From positions 124,001-188,000 of the forward strand of contig WOFQ01000044.1 in the NCBI GenBank assembly GCA_012184525.1: 64,000 bases of DNA, written 5' to 3'. Both the position numbers and the translations under genes were made by a program. This document shows positions 21,965-31,613 of this stretch, in pieces. The stretch is from Xenoacremonium recifei. Its lineage: Eukaryota; Ascomycota; Sordariomycetes; Hypocreales; Nectriaceae. Each line of letters begins with the position of its first letter. Position 1 is the stretch's first letter. Below the pieces are notes generated by a model that did not search any database, was not told the DNA's origin, and was given only the letters and a program-made list of their open reading frames with translations.

Positions 21965-23880
21965 TTAGAACGAACTGAACCGACATAGAATTCTCTGAGC
22001 AAGCAACATAATTTGCCACATTCGACATTTAGTAAGTATATCGAAACAACTGGTTCTGTGGAAAGGTTAGCTTTGGCTTTTACGAGACGGGAAGAGAGTA
22101 CACAGACCTGCTTGTCTGTTAAGTCTGCAAAAGCGTGCTGTACGGTGTCCTCTTGCTGAACTGGGGCATCCGCTTGTTCACGGTCCTTGCGTTTGTTGAG
22201 CAAGACCAAGTACTGGCGGAAGAGAAGTGCCATGATACACTGTAGAGAAAAGCTGCCGAGGATGGCACCAGTGCCCATGTGATATCGCGGCGCATCCTGT
22301 GTGCGGAAGAAGAATGGGCCTGCGATATTGCCTGAATCTCTTGTTAGCGAGATGCCATTCCTAGGTGCTGGTCTCGTTCTGCCATAGAACGGGATAGTCG
22401 AGATGTAACTCACCACCGCAATAAGCTATCCAGACGATAGCGCTAGTCACCACTTTCTTGGTTGTCCCGGCTGTGTTGGAACTGATGACAGCAAGAAGCA
22501 TAACGTACGGCGTATTATACGCGCCAGTCAGATAGTATCCAAAGAGGAGGACTCCTCTGGGGCCATGAAGCACGAATTGAATGATTGTGCCAGACATCGC
22601 GATAAGAGCGACGAGGGCCATTAAAAGGTGCCTCTTACCGTTAGTGAACGAAATGCAGAGCCCAAAGATCAGATTGGACGCTGTCGAAGTAACGCCCCAT
22701 GGCACCAGGAGGAGCGTAGTGTCCAATGTGCTGAAGCCAAACCCTTTGATGATGACGGTGGAAAAGGCGTTGAGGCCTCCACCGACAACATTAGCAATGA
22801 AGGTGAAGAGAAAATAAAACCACGTCTTAGGATCAAGCAAGGTCTCGATGAGTTGCTCCCGCTTAAAGTGACGATTGATCATGCCAGTCTGGTTTTGCTT
22901 CACTCTCGCTGTGGCCGCCAGACGCTCCTCGTGGTTGAGGAACCATGCGGTAACAGGAGAATCGGGGAGAGCGAAGAAGAGCATGATACCCCAAGCTGTG
23001 GTGAATGACCCATAGACGATATATATGTATTGGTAGAGATGCATTCCAGGCTGTACATGCCATTGGCCGATACCGTAGGCAAAGATACCGCCGAGGATTC
23101 CAGCTACAGAGTTGAACCTGTGAGGGGCCGGTAAGCCTCCGGGACACAAATGGATGTTTCATATAAGAATATTCTGAGCTGACTTACCAAAAGGCTGATC
23201 GCAAGGATTGTTCTTCTCTGGTCCACCAGATAGAACACATCAAGTGGAAAGTAGGCAAGACGGGCGCTTCGAAGATACCCTGGAAGAATCGGAGGATAAC
23301 AAAGCCGTAGTAGGTTTTCACGAAACCCTGCCCGAGAAGAACGAGGCCCCAGCAGACGCAGTTAATCTATATCGAGTTTATGTCAGGTCAGGCTTTCGGC
23401 CCCAGGTATATCTACTCACAGCAATTGTTTTACCCAGAGGAAAGTGTTGGCTCATGTACGAGACCGCAGGTTGCCAGATGAGGAAGGCAAAGTAGAAAAT
23501 AGACGCGCTCCATGAGAATTGATCGCCTTTCATATTTAGAACGGTAGAAATGCCATACTGTAAGAGTGGTGCATTCATCAGCAGCGGTAATAGGTTGGCG
23601 ACGACACCAGGGCGACGATATGTAAACTCACGTTGTTGGCATAGTTGTTCGACACCTTGTCCAAGAACGAGAGCGTTGCGGTCAAAGAAATCAAGGGCAA
23701 GAGGATAAAGTCGATTTTGCGCAGGACTCGTCGTTCTGTCTCTGGAGAAGGCGTGTAGCCTGCATCGAGCTCATAGGCAAAGTTAAGCGCAACATCGCCG
23801 TTGCGAACGCTGTCAACGGTCTTGTCGTCCACCTCCATAGCTTCGAGATTCTTCTTGTCTGTCGAGATTGGTTGGGCCAT
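21965..23880 (-). CDS. MFS transporter, Dal5/allantoate-permease-like (ACS family)
   Basis: Read leftwards in six exons: 23880-23632, 23557-23420, 23366-23188, 23117-22414, 22331-22108 and probably 21994-21965; 507 residues. The cytosolic N terminus ends in RRVLRKIDFILLPLISL, the hallmark start of the anion:cation symporter group. Then come LSFLDKVSNNYANNYGI across a join, a loop NMKGDQFSW, FFQGIFEAPVLPTF, and GGGLNAFSTVIIKGFGFS in the second half, with about 12 hydrophobic segments. Relatives import organic acids or nitrogen compounds such as allantoate, nicotinate and pantothenate. The last exon encodes only nine residues (ending in a Phe-rich tail after TDKQ) and is the least certain. It is divergent from the dioxygenase over a 527-base region that carries the shared operator. 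Confidence 0.88.
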
Positions 23881-24043
23881 GGTTCAGGAATCGAATTATG
23901 TCGAGAGATAGACTTGTCTGTGGTGGACGCGGCATCCTGAGGTGGGTTGGTTTATATCCACAGAGGAGGTCCCTGAACAAGTGATAACCGATCTTGCCGC
24001 CAAGCGTTTCCCCCGCAGTCAGCTACTTCAATTAGGTAGACAC

Positions 24044-24065
24044 TGATAGGCCTGCAAGACCTATC
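24044..24065. promoter_or_regulatory. Inverted GATA-type pair in the transporter/dioxygenase promoter
   Basis: TGATAGGCCTGCAAGACCTATC holds two GATAGG half-sites facing each other. The box TGATAGGCCT is repeated exactly at 26204 before the MmgE/PrpD gene, and with one extra A at 24143. TGATAG and TGATAA fit the HGATAR sites of fungal AreA/Nit2 nitrogen regulators. Binding is inferred. Confidence 0.5.
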
Positions 24066-24142
24066 CGGGGCGTTTTTCCACGGCAATACCGCGATGGTGG
24101 TTCCTGGAGACTTCTCCAGGCCTAGGTTTCCTAGGGCAGTTG

Positions 24143-24170
24143 TGATAAGGCCTCGGAATTTAAGATTCCG
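24143..24170. promoter_or_regulatory. GATA box abutting CGG-N11-CCG operator, bidirectional promoter
   Basis: TGATAAGGCCT (24143-24153) runs straight into the perfect inverted repeat CGGAATTTAAGATTCCG (24154-24170). It lies 274 bases from the transporter ATG and 238 bases from the dioxygenase ATG, so it can serve both. A related imperfect palindrome, GGAAC-TAGA-GTTCC, follows at 24188-24201, and a TATA-like ATATATAA is near 24270 for the dioxygenase. Confidence 0.72.
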
Positions 24171-24407
24171 CGGGGTTGGTGCTCCGAGGAACTAGAGTTC
24201 CGCCATCTACTCCCCGTGGAATCTCGGCAGACCAATTGCACTAAAAGTTCGGTTTGGGTTAGAAATTAAAGATATATAATCATTTGTATCGACTGCCCAT
24301 GTAAAACATCGTTATCAGCATCACAATTCGAATCAGCAAAAGATTCAGCAAACCAACTAAGCAAAACTCTGCCCAGTTCAGCATCACTCTTCCAGTATCA
24401 GCCCAAA

Positions 24408-25770
24408 ATGGCTCCCAGCGCAACGGTTAGCACTTTCGAGGCCAAGGGGGCCCCTATGGTCGATAAGACTAAGACTACTGCGGTTAATATGGAGGGTCTC
24501 AAGTACCCTGAGTACTATCCCTACAACGACCCCAATGAGGTGTTCCCCGACCCCGAACCGTTCGAGTATCATGATAGAGCCCTGGACGCTGATCCGGCTA
24601 TGCCTGTTTTCTATAATGATCATGTCCAGATTGAAGAGGTCAGTTGCTGTCTTTTGTCTCTGTATGATGGTGCCTAATCGTGAAACTAATGTTGCTGCAT
24701 TACGGCAGCTCACACCATACATTGGCGTCCGCGTCACTGGTCTAGACCTTGCATCGCTTGATAAGGCCGGACAAGACCAACTTGCTCTTCTCGCTGCCAA
24801 AAAGGGAATCGTCTTCTTTGCCAGCAATGACAAGGTCAAGCAGACTTTCCGCGACACCACTATGAAGAAAAAGCTGGACATGGTCCGATACTACGGCCAG
24901 CTGCATCAACATTCAGTGCAGCCAAGGCCTCGGGATTCCACTGAGATTTCTGTGGTTTACCAAGACAATCTGAACACTGTCAGGGTGAGTAGCACATTAG
25001 CATTCAAGGCTTCGACGAAAAGAGCGCAGTGACTAAGAAGGGCAGAAACACTGGTGGCCTAACCGTCTCTCCCGTGCTATCTGGCACATTGACCAGTCCC
25101 AGGAGCATCAACCCCCAGGCATCACATTCTTCTGCTGCATGCAGAGCGATGCTCCTACTGGAGGTGACACTCTGGTCGCCAGTCTGGTTGAAGCTTATGA
25201 GCGCCTGAGCCCTCCTATGAAGCAGTTCCTCTGCAGCATCAAGGCTGTCCATTCGTCCAAGGTCATGTCTGCAAAGGCTGCGCGAGTTGGAGGCGCTAGC
25301 CGAAGAAATGAGGTTGAATCAGTTCACCCAGTAGTATACCAGCAAGAGGTGAGTAGATCGCCACAGAATGTATCGCTCGAGTGGCAGCTGACTAGACCAT
25401 AGTCAACGGGTTTCCAATCCCTGTACATCAACCCTGAACGAATTACCCACTTCGAGGGACTGCGCCACGAGGAAAGCGAGTACCTTCTCAAATTCCTGAG
25501 TGACCACCTCGTTCGAGGTTCCGACTTTCATGCCAGATACAAATGGAACGAGGGGGACGTCTGTGTTTGGGATCAGGTAAGCAATCTCCCGTAGGACTCA
25601 ATTCAAGCAAAAGAAGTTGACCACTTTCTGAATAGCGTGTGTGCTTGCACTCGGCGGTGTTGGACAACATGGAATACCGGCGACATTTTATCCGCATCAC
25701 GGCATTGGCTGGCATCCCTACTCCGGCCAAGTACACGCCTCCCGAGAATGAGGACATGTACCAGAACTAA
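24408..25770 (+). CDS. TauD/TfdA-type 2-oxoglutarate-dependent dioxygenase
   Basis: Five exons: 24408-24638, 24709-24984, 25046-25348, 25403-25576, 25636-25770; 372 residues. The iron-binding triad can be placed: His183 and Asp185 in AIWHIDQSQEHQPPGITFF, and His333 in RVCLHSAV. Arg344 and Arg348 lie 11 and 15 residues after the last His, the spacing of the 2-oxoglutarate-binding Arg and the sulfonate-contacting Arg in bacterial TauD as I recall it. DAPTGGDTLVASLVEAYERLSP is the conserved segment after the first motif. The enzyme uses O2, Fe(II) and 2-oxoglutarate to hydroxylate a substrate, often releasing sulfite, an aldehyde or a similar fragment. Fungal Jlp1-like members use sulfonates, but many others do not. 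No targeting signal is visible. It shares a promoter with the Dal5-like transporter. Confidence 0.9.
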
Positions 25771-26203
25771 GTCTAGACGCATTATTATACGTAGCATGTG
25801 ACTAAATCGAGAAAATAAAATTGCCTACTGTGTAAGAATTAAAAATTTCCCAATAGTTTTAACCGGTGGTGCTATGTCACTAAAACTTACACGAAATCTT
25901 GAGCGATGGGTCAGTAGCTTAGAACTGAGAGAATGGAAACCAGGAATACCACCTAAACATTGTAGTCACACAATCAAGACGCCAGGTGAAAACTCTTCAA
26001 ACTTGATCATTTGCTTCAAATCGGAATTTAATTCTCGCCATCACTTGCTCAGCTTGAAATCACGACATACGATGGAGATGGGGTCGACGATGCACTGTAG
26101 GGAACGCCATGTGGGTTTCGCCGGTTACTGACCGCTTCAGACTTCGACGTGCTGTTCGGGTCAATATCTCCTTCAAGGAACTTATGTTACAGAACCTCGG
26201 AAG

Positions 26204-26230
26204 TGATAGGCCTCGGAATTGAGAAATCCG
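26204..26230. promoter_or_regulatory. GATA box abutting CGG-N11-CCG operator upstream of the MmgE/PrpD gene
   Basis: TGATAGGCCT (26204-26213) runs into CGGAATTGAGAAATCCG (26214-26230), which matches CGGAAT-N5-ATTCCG with one mismatch in the right arm. A further half-site CCTCGGAA lies just upstream at 26196-26203. The element ends 154 bases before the ATG at 26384. Confidence 0.7.
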
Positions 26231-26383
26231 AGCGCGTCTGCGGCCAACGTGCCCGATCTTTAGTGGCGTTCTTATCAGCAACATTGGCCAGGTAAATAAT
26301 TAACACGGAATGCAGCTGTTAAAGCAACATTATAGATAACTTAGTAGAATTCACTTCTCGCCCCCATCTTTTTAACTTCCAAC

Positions 26384-27709
26384 ATGTCACTCGATACGAA
26401 TGCATCAGTCAAACTGATCTCGCACCTCGGCCAGTTTCGCCATGGGAAGTGGGATGATGAGATCTATCAGCGGACAAAGCTCTGCCTGCTTGATAGTCTT
26501 GCATGCTGCTCTGTCGGCCTCTCACTACCCCGTTTTGCCCAATCTGCAACTGGGATGAGAACCCTGTTCTTCGGGCTGGGGGAGCAAGTCCGTTTCTCAC
26601 CGTTCCTAATGGCCTATCTGTATGGCCAAGCCGCCAATACCCTCGATTACGATGATACTCTTCATGGCCATCCTGGCGCTCCCATAATTGGCGCCGTTCT
26701 GGCCATAGCAGCCTCCAGGGGCTTATCTATGGACCGACTTCTCCGGGGCATTGCAGCCGGATATGAAGCACATGGCGTTCTCTGTCAGGCTGCTTCCCCG
26801 TCACAGGAGCGGGCGAGTATTATACGGTCTGTAAGTGTCTGGGACACGGTCGCGGCAAGCATAGGGGCTTCTATCGCTCTTGATCTTGAAGACGATATGA
26901 TCAAGCATGTGATCGGAGTAGCTTTGACTCATTCTGTACTTCCCTACACCGGGAAATGGTACGAACGGCCCGTCCCGGCGTTGAAGAACAACATGGGCTG
27001 GATTGCAGCGGGTGCAGTGTTATCAATCAACTTGGCCCTTGCAGGGCAAAGGGGCATAACAGCGCCATTAGAGGGGGATACAGGCATGTGGCGGATGGCG
27101 GGCTCGGATCGTTGGGTCTTTGACGAGCAAACACTGAACATGAGACCCGCGGTTCTGCGCGTCGGGTTCAAACATTATCCTGCTTGCTGGCATACACAAG
27201 AGTACCTAAAAACGCTAGCGAGTCTGCTCCCCAAGCTCGATCCAGGGGATGGTGTCGCCCAGATTGTGGTTTTTGGGCCACCTGATGTCGAGAAATTCTG
27301 CCCGAAAGGTCTCCTTGGGACAGCGGATATTGCTTTTAGTCTACCAGCCTTGTTCGCCCTGATGATTCGCGGCGTAGAGCCAGGGCCTCGATGGGAGTCG
27401 ATGAGCCAGGCGGACGCCCCCTACGACTTTCAATATCAAGCCGCAGAACAGAAGAGTATCCTAATACGGATGCGTAAGGGACAGGAGGTAAGCGCCAACG
27501 TCGAAGCAATGAAGTCGGAGGGCCCGTTAGACTTGGCAAAGAGTGGCCTGGACAGGAAGGGGGTCGTTGCGAAGTTCAATCGCCTGGCAGATCCTAACCT
27601 GAGGTCTAAAGTGCACTCTGCTCTACTCACAGAGGACTCTTTGAGCTTGGAGAAGATTCCTGAGGCTTTATATTGCTGTATCACTCAGCTGGTAACGAAG
27701 AGCTTGTAA
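26384..27709 (+). CDS. MmgE/PrpD family protein
   Basis: A single exon of 441 residues, close to the family norm. Family members include 2-methylcitrate dehydratase, cis-aconitate decarboxylase and iminodisuccinate epimerase; all act on small carboxylic acids. Conserved features are visible: CLLDSLACCSVGLSLP near residue 35, the active-site-like NTLDYDDTLHGHPGAPIIGAV at about residues 85-105 with the Asp-x-x-Asp and His-x-His-Pro/Gly pattern, GYEAHGVLCQ, the KNNMGWIAAGAVLS segment, and FKHYPACWHTQEYLKTLASLL for the late conserved His/Pro region. The C-terminal third is shorter and more diverged. It has no mitochondrial leader, unlike the methylcitrate-cycle enzyme, so a dedicated catabolic role in module A fits better. 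The exact reaction cannot be told from sequence. Confidence 0.9.
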   Translation: MSLDTNASVKLISHLGQFRHGKWDDEIYQRTKLCLLDSLACCSVGLSLPRFAQSATGMRTLFFGLGEQVRFSPFLMAYLYGQAANTLDYDDTLHGHPGAPIIGAVLAIAASRGLSMDRLLRGIAAGYEAHGVLCQAASPSQERASIIRSVSVWDTVAASIGASIALDLEDDMIKHVIGVALTHSVLPYTGKWYERPVPALKNNMGWIAAGAVLSINLALAGQRGITAPLEGDTGMWRMAGSDRWVFDEQTLNMRPAVLRVGFKHYPACWHTQEYLKTLASLLPKLDPGDGVAQIVVFGPPDVEKFCPKGLLGTADIAFSLPALFALMIRGVEPGPRWESMSQADAPYDFQYQAAEQKSILIRMRKGQEVSANVEAMKSEGPLDLAKSGLDRKGVVAKFNRLADPNLRSKVHSALLTEDSLSLEKIPEALYCCITQLVTKSL

Positions 27710-28273
27710 TTTGGGTGTGATCAGTATAGGTTAGGACCAAATTGTGTAGTAGGGTATTTGCTAGACCATCAAATAAAGTCGGATATTCAACGTGTAATAT
27801 GAATAGCGAAATAAGCGGATATATTCGTATCAGTATGATTTTTCGTCTTGTCAAGTTGATTACAGGACGAGTTTCTATGGCGCAGACCTGGACATGTAGA
27901 CGACATTTCTTGCTTGCTTCTCATTCGGCCACAACGCTCAGAGAATGTAGCTGGAATATGATTAGATAACTTGCAAAATAGCAGTTCTGCTTCAACTTTA
28001 GGTATATAGTGTCAAAATATGCCAACCTTTACCTCCAGCCTTCATTGATGCCCTGGGCCTTCGGTCCGGACACGTGACTCGGCGCGATCCCGTTTCAGAC
28101 GCCACCGCGCGCCGATGGAATCCTTCGTCTTCAGGCATCTACTTTCCGACCGAGAAACTTCGCATCTTCTTTTGGAGTCTAAAATCGCAAACTTATCGCG
28201 TCTCTTCCGGGAGAGAATGTTGCCCAACAGCGGGACAAAGTGGGTGATGCCGTAGACGATGTCACCTCGAGCC
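27710..28273. other. Intergenic region between modules A and B
   Basis: AT-rich in its left part, with short frames only. It contains no copy of the module A operator. The last 200 bases are the 5' flank of the C2H2/Zn2Cys6 regulator. Confidence 0.4.
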
Positions 28274-30984
28274 ATGGAAGCTGATGTCAGTGTCTCCCCA
28301 CCAAGGCGAATGGCTTCCGTGTCTGATCCTCATCAGCTTGATCAAACGCATTGTCAGGCCTGCGGCAAGTACTTCGCTCGAAAGTGCGTATTAACGGCCC
28401 TTGTTCTAGTCCCAACTGTCATCATGTTGTCACGATGAGGGCTGATCAGATTCGTCTTGCAGGGACACGCTGCGACGCCACCTCCAGGTTCATGCTGAGG
28501 ACAAGCCTCCTGCGAAGTCGCGGAAAAAGGCATGCGTCGGCTGTGTCAAGTGAGTAATCAATCTGCAGGCGAGATTACAACGACTCATTTTCCCTTTCCG
28601 GATCATAGGTCCAAGATAAAATGCCTTGGACAGCGACCAGCGTGTTCGAGATGTGTCAAGCGAGGGCTCGACTGCGTATATCCGCAAGATCGCGCAAGCG
28701 TTCCTCTTACCAGCCCACAAGAAAGCGCGCCTCCTGCCTCAGCTGAACCAGTTCCTGAGGTACGAGACTTCAATGCCCAAGACGTGGCCAGCCAACCGTC
28801 ACAAGATGTCTACAATGAGACACCGTCGGATGTGTTCACCGCGAATACCTTGGACGTTGACCTGTCTATGCCTTTTGTCGGCTCCGATATGTATTCGCAA
28901 CTAGACTGGATCTTCTACGATTCTCTGGACGATGTCTTTCCAAGCGGCATGCCCGTTCAAATGGTTTCCCTTGATCCTTCGCTCCCAGCCACGAATCAGC
29001 TGAGCCTCCTCCCAACCAGGAGCACCAACATACAAGGATATGAACAGCCAGGCTTGCCTTCTCAACCTGGATATGAAGGCATTTCAGCCCAGCGCCAGCT
29101 CCAAGCCCTGCAGCCCCGCGAAAGCGGCCTGCTCGAGGACGTACCCTCTCAATTAGCCACACTCCCATCATTGGGAGATGGTCAGGATCCAGTCATCTAT
29201 CCGAGCCACTTCTCCTTGCCATCAGTCGGTGACTCTTCTCTCAGCGCATTGCGAAGTCACCTGAATGTACTGGTAAACAGGAGTCCATGGCAACCTTTGA
29301 GCATGGATGCCTTCCCAAGCAAAGCCCAAATAGACTACTTCATCGATCTGTACTTTATACACTTTGATAGGGTAAGTTCGTCTTCAACTGCTTGCCTCCT
29401 TCGCCGACTGTGCTAACGTTTCCCTAGTTCTATCCAGTCGTACATCGGCCAACGTTTGACCCCTCAAAAGAGGTCATCTTAGCAATATCTATGGCTGTCA
29501 TTGGTGCCTGTTATTCGGGTATCCATGGCGCCCGGGCATTTGCAACCTCTCTCAGCGAACTAACGCGTCGTCTCCTTCTCTTCACGGTACAACAGCGCTT
29601 CAGAGTGATGCTCGAATGAACCTTTTACTAACACCAGATACAGTCAGAATATGATCCTAGGCTTTATAGATCCGAGCCATATGTAACAGCGCAATTTCTT
29701 CAAGCAATCCATGCCTTTTCTAGCGGAAGCAAACGCTTGTATGAGTTAGCAGAGAGTACTCGAAGTGGTCTCATCAGTAATGCTCGCTTCTTGAGACTAT
29801 TTGAACCCGCCAGAACTGCGAACAGACCTGAAGAGAATCTTCAACAACGATGGGAGAATTGGATACGTGCAGAAAAGTCTAAACGACTGGCATGGGCTAT
29901 CTATGTAGGTGTTTGGCGCTCCCGCCGCAATAGGACATCTGACAAATTGACCTGCCTCTAGGTATTGGACGCCTACTCTACCTTGCATCACAACGCTCGT
30001 CCACTCCTATCCATGACCGAGGTTGAATTGGATCTCCCATGTTCTACGGATCATTGGGAGGCCGAATCCTCCCAAGCATGGGCCTCATTACACCCCTGGA
30101 CCGATTCGATGCCATCCACTGTATCCCTCCGAAGCACTATCGACAGACTGTTTGGCGCTAGCGGCTCTGCTCTTGACAAGATTACGGATGACTATCAGCG
30201 CTCCCTGGTCCTGACAGTTCTTGGTCGTACCTGTTGGGACGTCAAGGAGTCAATGTACGAGCCAGGTGCATCATTCCTCGGAACTCATCCATATGCCAGT
30301 ATCAATACCATTATCTCCGTCATCGACCAATTCGCCCTCCCGCTTGGCCCCAATTCAAGGACCTTGGCACCTCAGGAATTTGAGGCCTTAGTAAACCGCC
30401 TGTATATCGTCCGGCTTGTTCCTTTCTTTACTATGGATCGGGCGGTTCACTTCATGCACTTCATCTGGGAGAAGGGACCACGGGCACAAGAGGCGCGAGA
30501 ATACTTGCTGCGTTGGGCATCGCAGCATCCAGCCAAGGTGAGAAGGAGTGTCTATATGGGAGCTCAGGCACTCAAGATCGCACGGACATATCCATACAAC
30601 CACCCTCGGGAGCCATATTTTGTCTTCCACGGAGGTCTGATCATGTGGATCATGGCGGGATTACTGGTCGCTCTCCCGCCATCCCATCCCACCGGTCCTG
30701 CGCCTGTGAGGACAGACGACTCCCACGCGAGACGCGAGGTCTGCCACCTTGATTGGCAGGGGTCCGACGACGCCCGCGAGGCACATATCTTGCGAGAATG
30801 GATCGAGTTCGGTGGCAATCACATGGTCCGGATGTACGGCGTTCCGAATGTTGTGAGCGAGCGGGGTGTGCAGCAGATTCTGGAGCAGACCGCGTCCCTT
30901 CTCAAGAGGATGCCGGTCTGGGGCATTGCCCAACCGTTTTTGAATACGGTTCTCCGCGTGCTGCACTCCGAAGAAGAGACGTGA
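28274..30984 (+). CDS. Transcription factor with C2H2 finger plus Zn2Cys6 cluster
   Basis: Six exons: 28274-28383, 28463-28549, 28609-29371, 29428-29586, 29644-29904 (or from 29638), 29962-30984; 800 residues. The first two introns fall inside the DNA-binding region. A single classical finger, C27-x2-C30-x12-H43-x3-H47, is followed 13 residues later by a Zn2Cys6 cluster, C61-x2-C64-x6-C71-x6-C78-x2-C81-x6-C88. A Pro/Ser/Gln-rich segment (about 95-290) leads to the fungal regulatory domain, which starts at SKAQIDYFIDLYFIHFDRFYPVVHRPTF across a splice join. The dual arrangement is known in a subset of fungal regulators. It lies directly upstream of a sugar-porter transporter and a carboxylesterase, all on the same strand, and may control them. 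The ATG at 28274 (GCCATGG) has good context. Confidence 0.87.
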
Positions 30985-31613
30985 TGCGAGTCTAGACAGG
31001 GTATATCGTACCAGAACCAGGATCACGGAGTCCTTTGTGGAGGAAGTCCTGGAAGCGCCCCTCATCCGGACTTGGTTTTCCCTGCCCCTCTCAAGGATAC
31101 AGCTCAATTACTACCGCAGGGTTCAATAATCACCTCAGTTGTCAATATCGGACCATCCGAGCTAGCCGCAAGTTTGAAGCCATGAACTCGCATCTGACAG
31201 CATTCCCCAGTGCCGCTGGCCGATAGGTATAGATAGACGAACATTAAGGGCGGGCCTTCAAGACCCTGGACTCCAACCCCAGGTACCAGAAAATACAATG
31301 GAGTAAACATTCGGTATGATAAGCACCGTATCTCATTACAACCCCGTGGGGAGTCTGGATTATGCGGAGTGCTCAGCAGCTTGGACGGCGAGACTCTCTG
31401 CTCGGAGTTCGTTGTGGCGGGGATACATCCAGCTGATCTACGAACCCAGCATTTTGCTTGCACTAGACTAGCGTCTCCGAAGTCTCAACCACGCTGGCTC
31501 AATCATTTGTCGAAGCTTCAATGTTATAAATCCTGATCACGTCTTCATGCTGTTGTCGATCAACACATGCTCAGGGCAGCAGATGTCAAGATTATACGCA
31601 TCACACCGACACC
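30985..31613. other. Intergenic region upstream of the MFS transporter
   Basis: About 630 bases with no coding frame of note. CGG half-sites such as CTCGGAG are present, but none has the 17-base symmetry seen in module A. Confidence 0.4.
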
